Source of the DNA: Marixanthotalea marina
GTDB lineage: Bacteria; Bacteroidota; Bacteroidia; Flavobacteriales; Flavobacteriaceae
NCBI GenBank assembly: GCA_018883545.1
Contig: JAHLEH010000001.1
Location: 1,087,394 to 1,151,393, forward strand
Reading direction: 5' to 3'
Length of the DNA stretch: 64,000 nt
Position 1 is the first letter of the stretch, and each line of letters starts with the position of its first letter. The position numbers and the translations under genes were made by a program. Below are positions 10,501 to 26,323 of this stretch, one piece after another. Below the pieces are notes generated by a model, which was given only the letters and a program-made list of their open reading frames with translations, was not told where the DNA came from and ran no database searches.

Positions 10501-11764
10501 TGGTTGGTTTGATCATGATAAGCTTGAGAAAATATTGGTTAACTTACTTTCTAACGCTTTTAAGTTTACATCAGATAAAGGCCAGATTAACATTATAATA
10601 GACTCTAAGGTAACTTCCTTGGGACCATACGAAGAGGTACAATGTTTAGAATTGAGTGTTGTAGATAATGGTATAGGAATTCCAAAAGAAGAGTTGCCCT
10701 TTATCTTTGATAAATTTTATCAAGCAAAATCAGCCTCAACGGTGGTAAATGTAGGAACGGGCATAGGGCTTTCGCTAACCAAAGGATTGGTAGAATTACA
10801 CAAAGGGGATATAAAGGTAGAAAGTAAACCAAACCACGAAACAGTATTTGTAATTCTATTGCCTATAGAGAAAATGATGTATTCAGAAGAAGATATTTGT
10901 AAAGCGCCAGATTGTATAGATACTGCTGCTGCAATTTCTGAAAATGGTATTGAATATTCAGTTGATTTTAGTGACGATTGGGATGAGGAAGAAACACAAG
11001 AGAAACCTCAAATTCTTATAGTTGAAGACAATCAGGAATTAAGAAACTATATTGCATTAGAACTCAAGAACCAATATGAAGTATTGGAAGCAAAAGATGG
11101 GCAAGAAGGTTTGGAAATGGCTTTAGAGGTAGGGCCAGATCTTATTATTAGCGACGTGTTAATGCCAATTAAAGATGGTCTAGAGTTTTGTAGCGAAATA
11201 AAAAATAATATAAAAACAAGTCATATACCATTAATACTGCTAACGGCAAAATCCACGGTAGAAGATCAAATAAAAGGTGTAGCATCTGGAGCAGATGTAT
11301 ATATTACGAAGCCTTTTAGTATTCGTTTTTTAACTGTTCAGGTAAGCCAGATTATAGAGTCGCGTCAAAAATTATACTCTCAGTTTAATCAAGATGTTAA
11401 TCTGGTGCCTAATAAAATGACAAATAATGAGATTGATCAAGCCTTTTTGCAGAAGGCTATAGACTTTATAGTAGAGAATATACAGAACCCTCAATTAGGA
11501 GTTAATTCCATAGCCGATTTATTTGGTCTAAAAAGAATGCAAGTATATAGAAAGATAAAGGCATTAACAGGAAAATCTGTTGTAAACTTTATTCGTATGG
11601 TAAGAATTAAAGAAGCCATTAAATTAATGGATACACAAAAATATAACCTTAACGAAATAGCTTCTATGACAGGATTTAACTCGGCATCTTATTTTGCTAC
11701 CAGTTTTAAGGAAGAATGTGGTAAGGCACCTTCAGATTATCTTAATGAGAATGTTAAAAATTAG
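7577..11764 (+). CDS. Hybrid two-component system regulator (HTCS), full length
   Basis: The protein has 1395 residues. A signal peptide (cleavage near AIAQ, ~27) precedes about fourteen Reg_prop propeller repeats (recurring WIGT/WVGT blocks, e.g. NLWIGTHGGGLNIYD), a Y_Y_Y domain (~730-810) and one membrane span (~818-839). The kinase H-box NISHEFRTP is near 874, with an ATPase domain carrying NLLSNAFKFT and GTGIGLSL. A receiver domain has its Asp near 1191 (SDVLMP), and an AraC helix-turn-helix ends the chain. In this family, periplasmic sugar binding triggers phosphorelay and activation of nearby PUL genes. It follows susCD and precedes the esterases. Its recognition helix region is nearly identical to that of the first HTCS, so both may bind similar operators (inference). 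Confidence 0.97.
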   Translation: MCIKNKKYVGFVILFVIAQTWFTAIAQSHKASFVPIGERTLSNSYARSFLKDSKGYVWIGTSDGLVKYDGFKVNRYEHNPKDINSIIDNNVNVIVEDANQQLWVGTAKGISKYDREKDRFININELPENKNHLNNIYITSLAFDANGNLWIGTHGGGLNIYDPLNNIFYYISGYNVHSSPLSENYITDLLFANDLIWCATMDGLQVYNYSDKSIETLKLKGDSLPKKQITRLNKDSKGNVAFSTFEGDILGLESHKDYYTIERKFSSKAVKDINLSNILTFSEDSKANLWIVGDNSGLHYLDKKTGEISYFGVENNYLEKLPTNSIRSIYIDDNGLVWVGTFNKGVYLTDNNSNRFESYGLGDFKLGDLEGKDVRAFAEDKQGNIWIGCDGIGIIKLDVKTQELKRYDEVNRKFETKVVTALLFSKDNTLWVGMDNEGAFKINLKNNSIEKFKVESGGFGDNKINLFYEDSNGTIWCGTNGSGLFYFDNKKQGFVKLFENDKPLYITKNAYVSDVLEDSENNLWVSTFYGLFKLKALGNNTYSYQIYGKDISIADVYGKDILKEDEIFMGTLNGNSIQAIYEDADKNLWIGSSDSGLNIKMHQTNEFKSYQKVDGLVSNTVKSIVADEKEDIWISTNMGLSKFNKQTNEFTLYDNSDGLKSSNFNYAALLGSNGKLFFGSNNGFSAFYPDSIQRKKSKPLVYLTDLRINNKSVEVGVSGSPLDKHISLASNLELEYNQRSFALDYIGVKYGQSSGYNYCYKLEGFDDDWNCIGGRLSATYTNVDPGHYTFLVRASNRDGILGETQRLGITVHPLLWKTWWAILIYVVFASAVVFFLISLRLERVKIKNQLDIERLAREQEKELSELKTQFFTNISHEFRTPLSLMAMPLESLSSVKNLPNFIRDRVKMIRTSSDKMMRLVNELMDFSKLESTQLKLYVQKGELVKFIANISSIFKDVALKRNIHFDIHSQVDSLPGWFDHDKLEKILVNLLSNAFKFTSDKGQINIIIDSKVTSLGPYEEVQCLELSVVDNGIGIPKEELPFIFDKFYQAKSASTVVNVGTGIGLSLTKGLVELHKGDIKVESKPNHETVFVILLPIEKMMYSEEDICKAPDCIDTAAAISENGIEYSVDFSDDWDEEETQEKPQILIVEDNQELRNYIALELKNQYEVLEAKDGQEGLEMALEVGPDLIISDVLMPIKDGLEFCSEIKNNIKTSHIPLILLTAKSTVEDQIKGVASGADVYITKPFSIRFLTVQVSQIIESRQKLYSQFNQDVNLVPNKMTNNEIDQAFLQKAIDFIVENIQNPQLGVNSIADLFGLKRMQVYRKIKALTGKSVVNFIRMVRIKEAIKLMDTQKYNLNEIASMTGFNSASYFATSFKEECGKAPSDYLNENVKN

Positions 11765-11779
11765 TTTTATGGAAGAAGT

Positions 11780-11787
11780 TAATTTTG
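11780..11787 (+). promoter_or_regulatory. Possible -7 box for the plus-strand esterase pair
   Basis: TAATTTTG matches the Bacteroidota TAnnTTTG consensus and lies 107 bases before the first esterase, just after the HTCS stop codon. I see no convincing TTG box about 19 bases upstream, so the call is weak. Confidence 0.3.
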
Positions 11788-11885
11788 GTTCAGAAATAAA
11801 CGGTATGCCTATGTTTTATACTGTCTAGAGATAAACTGTTGTTACAATAATAGAATCACAAAAATCAAATATTCAACTAAACTAA

Positions 11886-13055
<1,170 letters not shown>

Positions 13056-13061
13056 TATCAT

Positions 13062-14258
13062 ATGAATTCTTTAAATAAATTGAAACCTGTTTTTTTGCTT
13101 ACTATTGTAGCTACTTTGTTTTTTTCTAAAACATGGGCACAACAGGCCAATGTAAACTTAGACTACAATCCACATAAAAACACAGAAAATTTAGTGCCCT
13201 TCAGTGCGCCATTAAATTCACCTGAAGTACATGATGACAGAACCGTAACATTTCGGGTAAAAGCACCTTTGGCCAAGGAAGTGCATCTTACAGGAGTAGC
13301 TATTCTTACAGGTTTGGGTAGAGGAAGGGAACCCGTTCCTTTTGAAAAAGGCGATGATGGTATTTGGACATTAACTGTTGGTCCTATGAGACCAGATATG
13401 TACGATTATCATATTAATATAGATGGAGTACAAACAGCAGATCCCAGCAATACTATTGCGGCTTTTACGGCCATGCCTCCATATAGTGAATTAATTGTGC
13501 ATGGTGATGGACCTGCGTATTATGATGCTAAAAACGTTCCTCATGGTACTGTTACCCGACACATCTACCATTCTGATGTAACCAAAGGGCAGCGTGAGCT
13601 TTATGTGTATACACCACCTGGTTATGACTCCAGTAAAAAGTATCCAACGCTTTACCTTGTTGGGGGAAGTGGTGAGTTACCATCTAACTGGATTTACAAT
13701 GGACGGGCAAATCTCATTTTAGACAACCTAATTGCCGAAGGAAAAGCAGAACCTATGGTTATGGTTATTCCAAATAATCAGGTAATACATCGCAACCATC
13801 CTAAGCATGTGGAGTTAACGTTCAAAATATTTGAAGATGAAATGAGGAAGCATGTAATTCCTCTAGTAGAGAGTAATTACAGTGTACAACAAACACCTAA
13901 AGGACGTGCATTATCTGGCCTTTCTATGGGAGGACGTCATACCATGTTTGTTGGATTGAATTCCTTGGACTTATTTGGCTCTTTTGGTATATTGAGTGCA
14001 GGTGATGCTGATAGTGAAACCACATTGAAAGATTTCTTGAACGACCCAAATGCAAATGATAAAGTAGATTATCTGTTTTTAGGTCAAGGTACAGAAGAAG
14101 CTAATGGTTTTTTAGGATCTCGTGTTACAGCTACACGCGACGCGTTTGAAAAGCACAATATTGAACACGAATATTACGTTGGCGGTTATGGAGGTCATGA
14201 TTGGGCTACTTGGCGCCATTTATTATATTATCGTTTTTTGCCTAACCTTTGGAAATAA
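13062..14258 (+). CDS. Secreted CE1-like esterase
   Basis: This 398-residue protein has a signal peptide (ends near KTWAQ), an E-set/CBM48-like domain (~60-150) and a CE1-type hydrolase domain. The nucleophile is Ser288 in GLSMGG and the catalytic His is 379 in YGGHDWATWRH. The oxyanion-region signature that most paralogs write as LLHG or LQHG is replaced here by LVGG, so it is one of the more divergent copies. It follows the preceding esterase by 6 bases and ends at a bidirectional terminator. Activity on feruloyl or acetyl esters of xylan is inferred from family and context. Confidence 0.85.
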   Translation: MNSLNKLKPVFLLTIVATLFFSKTWAQQANVNLDYNPHKNTENLVPFSAPLNSPEVHDDRTVTFRVKAPLAKEVHLTGVAILTGLGRGREPVPFEKGDDGIWTLTVGPMRPDMYDYHINIDGVQTADPSNTIAAFTAMPPYSELIVHGDGPAYYDAKNVPHGTVTRHIYHSDVTKGQRELYVYTPPGYDSSKKYPTLYLVGGSGELPSNWIYNGRANLILDNLIAEGKAEPMVMVIPNNQVIHRNHPKHVELTFKIFEDEMRKHVIPLVESNYSVQQTPKGRALSGLSMGGRHTMFVGLNSLDLFGSFGILSAGDADSETTLKDFLNDPNANDKVDYLFLGQGTEEANGFLGSRVTATRDAFEKHNIEHEYYVGGYGGHDWATWRHLLYYRFLPNLWK

Positions 14259-14290
14259 AAAAGAAGCCTTGAGAAATCAAGGCTTTTTTA
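14257..14290. terminator. Bidirectional terminator between convergent esterase genes
   Basis: The stem is AAGCCTTGA/TCAAGGCTT with a GAAA loop. There are A-rich and T-rich flanks on either side, so it can stop both the plus-strand esterase pair and the minus-strand two-headed esterase. Confidence 0.85.
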
Positions 14291-14296
14291 TGGTGT

Positions 14297-16431
<2,135 letters not shown>

Positions 16432-16435
<4 letters not shown>

Positions 16436-16478
16436 AAAGCCTGTTGTGTTAATATATTTTTACCACACAACAGGCTTT
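16432..16478 (-). terminator. Terminator of the minus-strand GH67-esterase operon
   Basis: The stem is AAAGCCTGTTGTGT/ACACAACAGGCTTT with a 15-base loop, followed on the minus strand by a T-rich run. It lies directly after the esterase ending at 16496. Confidence 0.85.
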
Positions 16479-16495
16479 CGTAATTAATTTAGTAA

Positions 16496-17620
<1,125 letters not shown>

Positions 17621-17624
17621 TTAT

Positions 17625-18755
17625 TTATTTGAATAATAATTGTGTAAAGCCATGTAAACTCTTTCTCCAGGTTTGGAATTCGTGAGCCGTTCCCGGAGCT
17701 TCATAATAGGTATGTTTAACGCCAGCACCTTCCAAAGCTTCGTGCGTGCTTCTACCTGCACGAGCCCCTTCTTTTGACCCCATACTTACGTAGAATACGT
17801 TGACTTGTTTTGCAAATTCTTCAGGAGTTTTTAATAAACCATTATACCCAGTTTCTACACCAGGAAACCCAAAAGGGGCACTGAAAATGCCAATATTGGC
17901 AAATTTGTCCATATTATTTTGGGAAATTTGATAGGTTTGGGTACCTCCTAAAGAAAGCCCAGCAATGGCGCGATTTTCGCGATTTGATAATGTTCTATAG
18001 CTGGCATCTATGTTAGGAATAAGATCTTTAATTAAAACATCTTCAAAACTATCCCAAAAGTTTTGGTCCTGAGGTCTTTTTGGGCTGTTAAAAGCTAGAG
18101 CGATACCACCATCTTCCATAACAATAATCATAGGTTTTGCTTTGCCTTCTGCGATGAGGTTGTCCATTATAAAATTTGTTTTTCCTTGATTAGGCCAAGC
18201 AGTGCGGTCTTCACCCATACCATGTTGTAAATATAAAACAGGGTAGCGTTCATTCGAGTTTTTATCGTATCCAGGCGGGGTGTAAACATAGGCCAAACGC
18301 ATTTCGCCAGTTGATTTTGCCATATACCAATGACGCTCTATATGGCCATGTGGCACATCTTTAATATCATAAAAATCGACACCATCTTCTGGTACTTCAA
18401 TACCACTTGCTATACGACTCATGCCATAGAAGGTTTCACTTTTAGGGTCGACAACATCAACACCATTAATTTTTAAAGTATAGTAGTGGAAACCAGGGTC
18501 TAGAGGTTTGGTAACTCCAGTCCAAACGCCTTTGTCATCTTTTGTTAAAGCAAGGTTTCCTAAGCTCACAGAAATACTGTCGGCGGCAGGAGCTTCAATT
18601 CTAAAATAAGCTTTGCCTTCAGAATCTATACGAGGATATTGGGCGCCAATTACATTTGATGAGGCGGGTTTGGTACCTTCCGGAAACGTTTGTTCTTGAG
18701 CTTTGCTAGTTAGCAAAGCTGTAATGCAAAATAATAGTGTTACGTATTTTTTCAT
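17625..18755 (-). CDS. Secreted CE1-like esterase
   Basis: The protein has 376 residues, with a signal peptide (ends near TSKAQ), an E-set/CBM48-like domain (~35-130) and a CE1-type hydrolase domain. The nucleophile is Ser268 in GLSLGG and the catalytic His lies in [13 protein letters not shown]. The oxyanion-region motif is LQHGMGEDRTAW. It is spaced 26 bases from the upstream esterase gene and 19 from the downstream one, so all are probably co-transcribed. Its His-motif is shared with the 16496 gene, which suggests a recent common ancestor of these two neighbours (inference). Confidence 0.87.
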   Translation of the reverse strand: MKKYVTLLFCITALLTSKAQEQTFPEGTKPASSNVIGAQYPRIDSEGKAYFRIEAPAADSISVSLGNLALTKDDKGVWTGVTKPLDPGFHYYTLKINGVDVVDPKSETFYGMSRIASGIEVPEDGVDFYDIKDVPHGHIERHWYMAKSTGEMRLAYVYTPPGYDKNSNERYPVLYLQHGMGEDRTAWPNQGKTNFIMDNLIAEGKAKPMIIVMEDGGIALAFNSPKRPQDQNFWDSFEDVLIKDLIPNIDASYRTLSNRENRAIAGLSLGGTQTYQISQNNMDKFANIGIFSAPFGFPGVETGYNGLLKTPEEFAKQVNVFYVSMGSKEGARAGRSTHEALEGAGVKHTYYEAPGTAHEFQTWRKSLHGFTQLLFK

Positions 18756-18781
18756 AAAATTATGTTTAGTTGAATTGATAA

Positions 18782-21026
<2,245 letters not shown>

Positions 21027-22184
21027 TTATTGTTTAAAAAGCAATTGAGCCGATTCAGTTACAAATTTCTTCACGTTCATCCAAGTATGGCCTCCCGCTG
21101 TTACGAGTCCTTGGAACTTGATGTTATGTTCATCCATATACTTCATATAATCCATTACCGGTCTGTACATGAAATCTGAATTACCAACACTCACCCAATT
21201 TAATTTTAGCATTTTATTGGTTTGTTCAGGGTTGCTACTTACGGAAACAAAATCGGTATCCATATCTTCAGGAGATGCCGAAGCAGCATAGGAACAAACC
21301 CACGCAAATGTGTCCATATTGCCATAGGCTATTCTTAGTGTTTGTCCGCCACCTCTTGAAAAACCGGCAATTGCCCTGCTTTCTCTATCTTTAATTGCTC
21401 TGTAATTTGATTCAATATGTGGAATGATATTTTTTATTAAATCGTCTTCTATCTGTTTCATTCTTTCGTTTGAAGCTTCACTATCACGAGGGGGGTCTTC
21501 TGGTTTTACATCGCCCGTTTGTTCTGCAATCCTTGCTGCTACATTACCGTATGGCATTACCACTATCATGGGTTCTGCAAGACCTTCTGCAATAAGATTG
21601 TCTAAAATGAAATTGGTTCTACCAACTTTATAAAATGTTTCCTCAGTATCGGTAGTACCACTTATTAAATAAAATACAGGATAGTTTTTATTTGGAGATT
21701 CATTATATCCTGGTGGTGTGTAAACTACCAAAGAACCAATGGAACCTTCAAGTGATGGGTAGTATTCATAAGTCACAGCACCGTGTGGTACATCTCTTAG
21801 TTCATACATTCTTGGTTCATCGCCTGGAACCAATAAAATGCTTCCTTTAAAACGTTCGTTCGGAAAATAATCAACATTTCCTGGGTCCATTACAGAAGTG
21901 CCATCCACTATAAAATTATATGGATAGATATCTGGTTGAATTGGGCCAACAGTAGTTCGCCAAATACCTTGGTCGCCTTTAGTCATTTCTACAGGCCTTC
22001 CAGTTAAAAATTGTCCGCTTAACAATACTTTTTCAGCATTTGGTGCCAAGTACTCAAAAGTTACCGTTTTGTCTTCGTGAACTTGTGGCGAACGCACAAA
22101 GGGGCCTCGTGGTGGTTGGGCTAGTAATTTTAAGGATAGCACCAACATAAAAACGAGCAATACTATTTGTTTGGTTTTCATCAT
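21027..22184 (-). CDS. Secreted CE1-like esterase, GGHxW subgroup
   Basis: This 385-residue protein has a signal peptide (ends near KLLAQ), an E-set/CBM48-like domain (~30-130) and a CE1-type hydrolase domain. The nucleophile is Ser276 in GFSRGG and the catalytic His lies in AGGHTWMNVKK. The oxyanion-region motif is LISGTTDTEET where the TAHE subgroup has [12 protein letters not shown], again paired with its downstream neighbour. It carries a longer charged insert (~210-230) than the other copies. Two ATG codons open the frame. It lies 21 bases after the BD-FAE-type esterase gene in the same operon. Confidence 0.85.
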   Translation of the reverse strand: MMKTKQIVLLVFMLVLSLKLLAQPPRGPFVRSPQVHEDKTVTFEYLAPNAEKVLLSGQFLTGRPVEMTKGDQGIWRTTVGPIQPDIYPYNFIVDGTSVMDPGNVDYFPNERFKGSILLVPGDEPRMYELRDVPHGAVTYEYYPSLEGSIGSLVVYTPPGYNESPNKNYPVFYLISGTTDTEETFYKVGRTNFILDNLIAEGLAEPMIVVMPYGNVAARIAEQTGDVKPEDPPRDSEASNERMKQIEDDLIKNIIPHIESNYRAIKDRESRAIAGFSRGGGQTLRIAYGNMDTFAWVCSYAASASPEDMDTDFVSVSSNPEQTNKMLKLNWVSVGNSDFMYRPVMDYMKYMDEHNIKFQGLVTAGGHTWMNVKKFVTESAQLLFKQ

Positions 22185-22205
22185 TAGTTGTATAGTTTAG
22201 TTATT

Positions 22206-23096
22206 TTAATTCATCCAATTATTTCGTTTAAGCCATGCAAACAATGGGTCCATCCATCCTTGATGCCTAAAAATAAACCCATGGTTACCTTTAGGGTAGA
22301 TATGCATTTCGGCATCTACTTTATGATGCCTTAAACTTTCAAAATAAGAAATACTATTATCAACATCTACAGTAGTGTCATCAGCTGTATGGGTAAGATA
22401 AGCTGGAGGTGTGTTTTCTTCAACCTGTTGTTCGTTGGAAAATAATTTTACATCTGCTTCAGAAGGATTTTTTCCAATTAGCGCATCACGTGAACCACCG
22501 TGGGTTAGCTCAGAGGTCATACTAATTACAGGGTACACCAAAATTTGAAAATCTGGACGCAGACTGGTGTTTTTAGTATTATCAATATATGAAGTTTCAA
22601 AATGAGTCGCTGCCGATGAAGCTAAATGCCCTCCAGCAGAAAAGCCCATTATACCAATTTTTGAAGCATCAATATTCCATTTTTCTGCATTTTCACGTAC
22701 TAATTTAATGGCTTGTTGTGCATCTTGTAACGGACCAATTTTGCGGTCGTTCATAATCTCATCATTGGGTAAACGGTATTTCAATACAAAAGTAGCAATG
22801 CCCTGTTCTGCCAGTGCTTTAGCATTACCAACACCTTCGCCTTGATACACAACCACACTATAACCGCCACCAGGAACTAAGATGATGGCAGAGCCATTTA
22901 CTTTTTCTGGATTGGGTTTGAAGTATTCCAGGGTTGGATTGGTTACATTTCTATACATGCCTTCTCCAGACTCTTGTATGTCTGATGGTTTGGAATTAGG
23001 AATATCACCCTCGTATAAAGTGATGATTTCCTGTGCATTCAAAAAAGAGCATGCCAATAGGAAAATTAATTTTAAAATAACGGAATTACATTTCAT
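22206..23096 (-). CDS. Secreted alpha/beta hydrolase, BD-FAE / acetyl xylan esterase type
   Basis: This 296-residue protein has a signal peptide (ends near FLNAQ) and one alpha/beta-hydrolase domain. The HGG-like oxyanion motif is VPGGGY, the nucleophile is Ser153 in GFSAGG, the acid probably lies in TADDTTV and the His in GNHGF. It looks like the PF20434/AxeA1-like esterases found in xylan loci, which deacetylate or deferuloylate xylan, and it is not homologous in detail to the CE1-like set next to it. It is part of the GH67 operon. A general carboxylesterase role cannot be excluded. Confidence 0.82.
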   Translation of the reverse strand: MKCNSVILKLIFLLACSFLNAQEIITLYEGDIPNSKPSDIQESGEGMYRNVTNPTLEYFKPNPEKVNGSAIILVPGGGYSVVVYQGEGVGNAKALAEQGIATFVLKYRLPNDEIMNDRKIGPLQDAQQAIKLVRENAEKWNIDASKIGIMGFSAGGHLASSAATHFETSYIDNTKNTSLRPDFQILVYPVISMTSELTHGGSRDALIGKNPSEADVKLFSNEQQVEENTPPAYLTHTADDTTVDVDNSISYFESLRHHKVDAEMHIYPKGNHGFIFRHQGWMDPLFAWLKRNNWMN

Positions 23097-23125
23097 AATA
23101 AATAATTACTATTTGGGTAATTGGT

Positions 23126-23989
<864 letters not shown>

Positions 23990-26083
23990 TTAGTTATTAT
24001 AGTCAAGAGGTCTTTTCATGGTGCTTATTTTTAAATCTTCCAAGTTGTGGAGAGGTCTTTCAATATCATAAGGTATTGGCGTATTACTGAACTCTTGGAA
24101 ATATAAAAGACAGGCATCTTTCCAAACAATAGCATTTCTAGCTTGTCTTCTTAGTTTGGTTTGAACTTCGTAAAAACGCTCGTGATCTACATAAGGTTTG
24201 GCCTTGTCCCATATGGTTTGGAATGTTCTTACTTTATGAACACCTGTATCATAATGGTAACACAATTCTTCCCATAAAGTTTTTCCACTTTTCATTTTAT
24301 AGTCCCAAGGCACATGGTGGAACCATAAAAGCACATCCTCAGGACATGTTTCTATATTATTGAACTGCGAACGAAGAGGTTCTTCATATTGAATGGTGGC
24401 ATTACTACCGGTAGGGGTTCTATCAAAACCAATTCCTAAACTATCAGCCTGATGATAATAGAGAGACGTCCAATCTTTTCGGGCTCTTGCCGGTCCATAC
24501 CAAGGGCCGGGGCCGTAGTGCGCATTTGGAGAAAAAATATGGTGTAAACCTAGAGGCATCATATAGTCTACAATGGCTTCACGACTATCGAGCATCATTT
24601 GTTTTACAGGATTTAGGAAGTTGGTATTCCACGCTTGTTCATCAAAATCAACATCATAATTTTTATTTTCTAAGCTGAAAGGGCCGAAGGTAAGTTTTAA
24701 CCATTCATCTGCTATTTGTTCGCTGGTTAATTCATGGTTCCATGCTAACCGTCCAAAGGCATACCAATTTGATTGTGCAAAGGTGTGTCCAGTCCAATTA
24801 TCGTCCAACCCTGTGTTAGCCACGCCAGCGATGGCGGTTAATTTTTGATCAAATAAACTGCCGTCTGTGGTTTTTGCTACCGTACTGCCTTCGCCTTCTT
24901 GGTAAGTGTCACTTTCTAAAAATTCTTTCCACATAGGAGCTAGATAGGCCAAGTGGGTGGAGTGCCCTAGATATTCTTGGGTGATTTGTAGTTCGGGCAT
25001 AATCGCTGTTTCTTTTAAGGCTCCAAAAAGCGGACTAAAAGGTTCACGTGGTTGAAAATCAATTGGGCCATTTTTAACTTGAATAATCACATTGTCCCTA
25101 AACTCACCATCTAAAGGTGCAAATTCAGTATAAGCTTGTTTGGCTCTATCCTCGTCTGTAGGACTGTAAACAAAAGCACGCCACATTACAATGCCATTAT
25201 AAGGTTTTAGAGCATCTGCCAACATATTAGCGCCATCGGCATGAGAGCGGCCATAATCTTGTGGGCCGGGCTGACCTTCACTACTGGCTTTCACTAAAAA
25301 TCCGCCGAAGTCTGGTATTAATGTATAGATTTCTTTCACTTTATCCCGCCACCATTTTATGACATTTTTATCTAGTGGATCAGACGTTTCTAGGCCGCCT
25401 ATTAAGGATGGTGATGAAAATTTGATGGATAAAAATGTTTTTATGCCATAAGGGCGTAGCACATCGTTAATTGCTTTTACCCGTTGTAAATAACCAGAAG
25501 TTAGTATCATTGGTGATGCATTAACGTTGTTAAGTACAGAACCATTTATACCTACAGAAGCATTAATTCTGGCGTATTCTTGCCACAGTTTTATATCACT
25601 GTCTGTGACAGTCAAAGAGTCTTTGCCATAACGCCAAAACAATGAATTACCTGCATAACCGCGTTCAATGCTTCCGTTAGGGTTGTCCCAATGGTTTAAT
25701 ATGCGTTGGTCGTAAGATGGTATAGATAAGGCATTACTGGTAGATTCTCCTGTTTGCTGTCTTCTTAAAAGCTCGAAAGTACCATATAGAATTCCTAAAT
25801 CTGTATTGGCTGTAATACCATTCTCATTTAATATAAACCCATCTTGCTTCAAGGATTTATTTCGCTTTACAGTAAGCGTTATGGTAGCACCATCTGTACC
25901 AAGCCATCCTTGGTTAAGCTCATTTTTAGCAATATTTAAGGTTGGGGATTCTTTAGAAGATACAACATTAACAGTTTTTGCTTTTTTGTTTTGAAGCCAA
26001 ACATTGTGACCATTTTGAGCATTTAAAATAAGTAATGAGAAAAGAAGAAAAAATAGGGAGGTGCTTAATTTAAGATGATTCAT
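23990..26083 (-). CDS. GH67 alpha-glucuronidase
   Basis: This 697-residue protein has a signal peptide (ends near LILNAQ), a GH67 N-terminal domain, the (beta/alpha)8 catalytic domain and the all-helical C-terminal domain. Recognisable family stretches include LIPDFGGFLVKASSEGQPGP, GIVMWRAFVY, FQPREPFSPLFG, QITQEYLGH and LLWFHHVPWDYKMKSG. The enzyme removes (4-O-methyl)-alpha-D-glucuronic acid from the non-reducing end xylose of xylo-oligosaccharides. It is the first gene of the operon that continues with two acetyl-type esterases and five CE1-like esterases, and it is preceded by a terminator and a 240-base gap. It is the clearest evidence that the locus targets glucuronoxylan. Confidence 0.95.
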   Translation of the reverse strand: MNHLKLSTSLFFLLFSLLILNAQNGHNVWLQNKKAKTVNVVSSKESPTLNIAKNELNQGWLGTDGATITLTVKRNKSLKQDGFILNENGITANTDLGILYGTFELLRRQQTGESTSNALSIPSYDQRILNHWDNPNGSIERGYAGNSLFWRYGKDSLTVTDSDIKLWQEYARINASVGINGSVLNNVNASPMILTSGYLQRVKAINDVLRPYGIKTFLSIKFSSPSLIGGLETSDPLDKNVIKWWRDKVKEIYTLIPDFGGFLVKASSEGQPGPQDYGRSHADGANMLADALKPYNGIVMWRAFVYSPTDEDRAKQAYTEFAPLDGEFRDNVIIQVKNGPIDFQPREPFSPLFGALKETAIMPELQITQEYLGHSTHLAYLAPMWKEFLESDTYQEGEGSTVAKTTDGSLFDQKLTAIAGVANTGLDDNWTGHTFAQSNWYAFGRLAWNHELTSEQIADEWLKLTFGPFSLENKNYDVDFDEQAWNTNFLNPVKQMMLDSREAIVDYMMPLGLHHIFSPNAHYGPGPWYGPARARKDWTSLYYHQADSLGIGFDRTPTGSNATIQYEEPLRSQFNNIETCPEDVLLWFHHVPWDYKMKSGKTLWEELCYHYDTGVHKVRTFQTIWDKAKPYVDHERFYEVQTKLRRQARNAIVWKDACLLYFQEFSNTPIPYDIERPLHNLEDLKISTMKRPLDYNN

Positions 26084-26244
26084 TGATTTAGTTTTTTATA
26101 CCGCTTTTCAAGTTTTATTTTAAAAATTAACGAAGCGTAGAAAACGGGGTATTCGTTAGACTATTGATTAAGTCAAATGTCAATTTTAAAAATAAAAAAA
26201 ATAATGAGACCGTTTATAAATTTAGTTGTTAATTAAAGGCAATC

Positions 26245-26277
26245 AAAAAATTAGGGCTAGTTAATAACCAGCCCTAA
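26245..26277 (-). terminator. Terminator after GH29; splits the minus-strand gene run
   Basis: The outer stem is TTAGGGCT/AGCCCTAA with an inner GTTAATAAC palindrome, followed on the minus strand by six T. It separates the GH95-to-GH29 operon from the GH67 operon. The remaining 26084-26240 stretch must hold the GH67 promoter, although no exact TAnnTTTG box is visible. Confidence 0.85.
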
Positions 26278-26323
26278 TTAAATAAAATAGTCAACTTTTA
26301 TACTTTGATGAGGATAAAAATAC

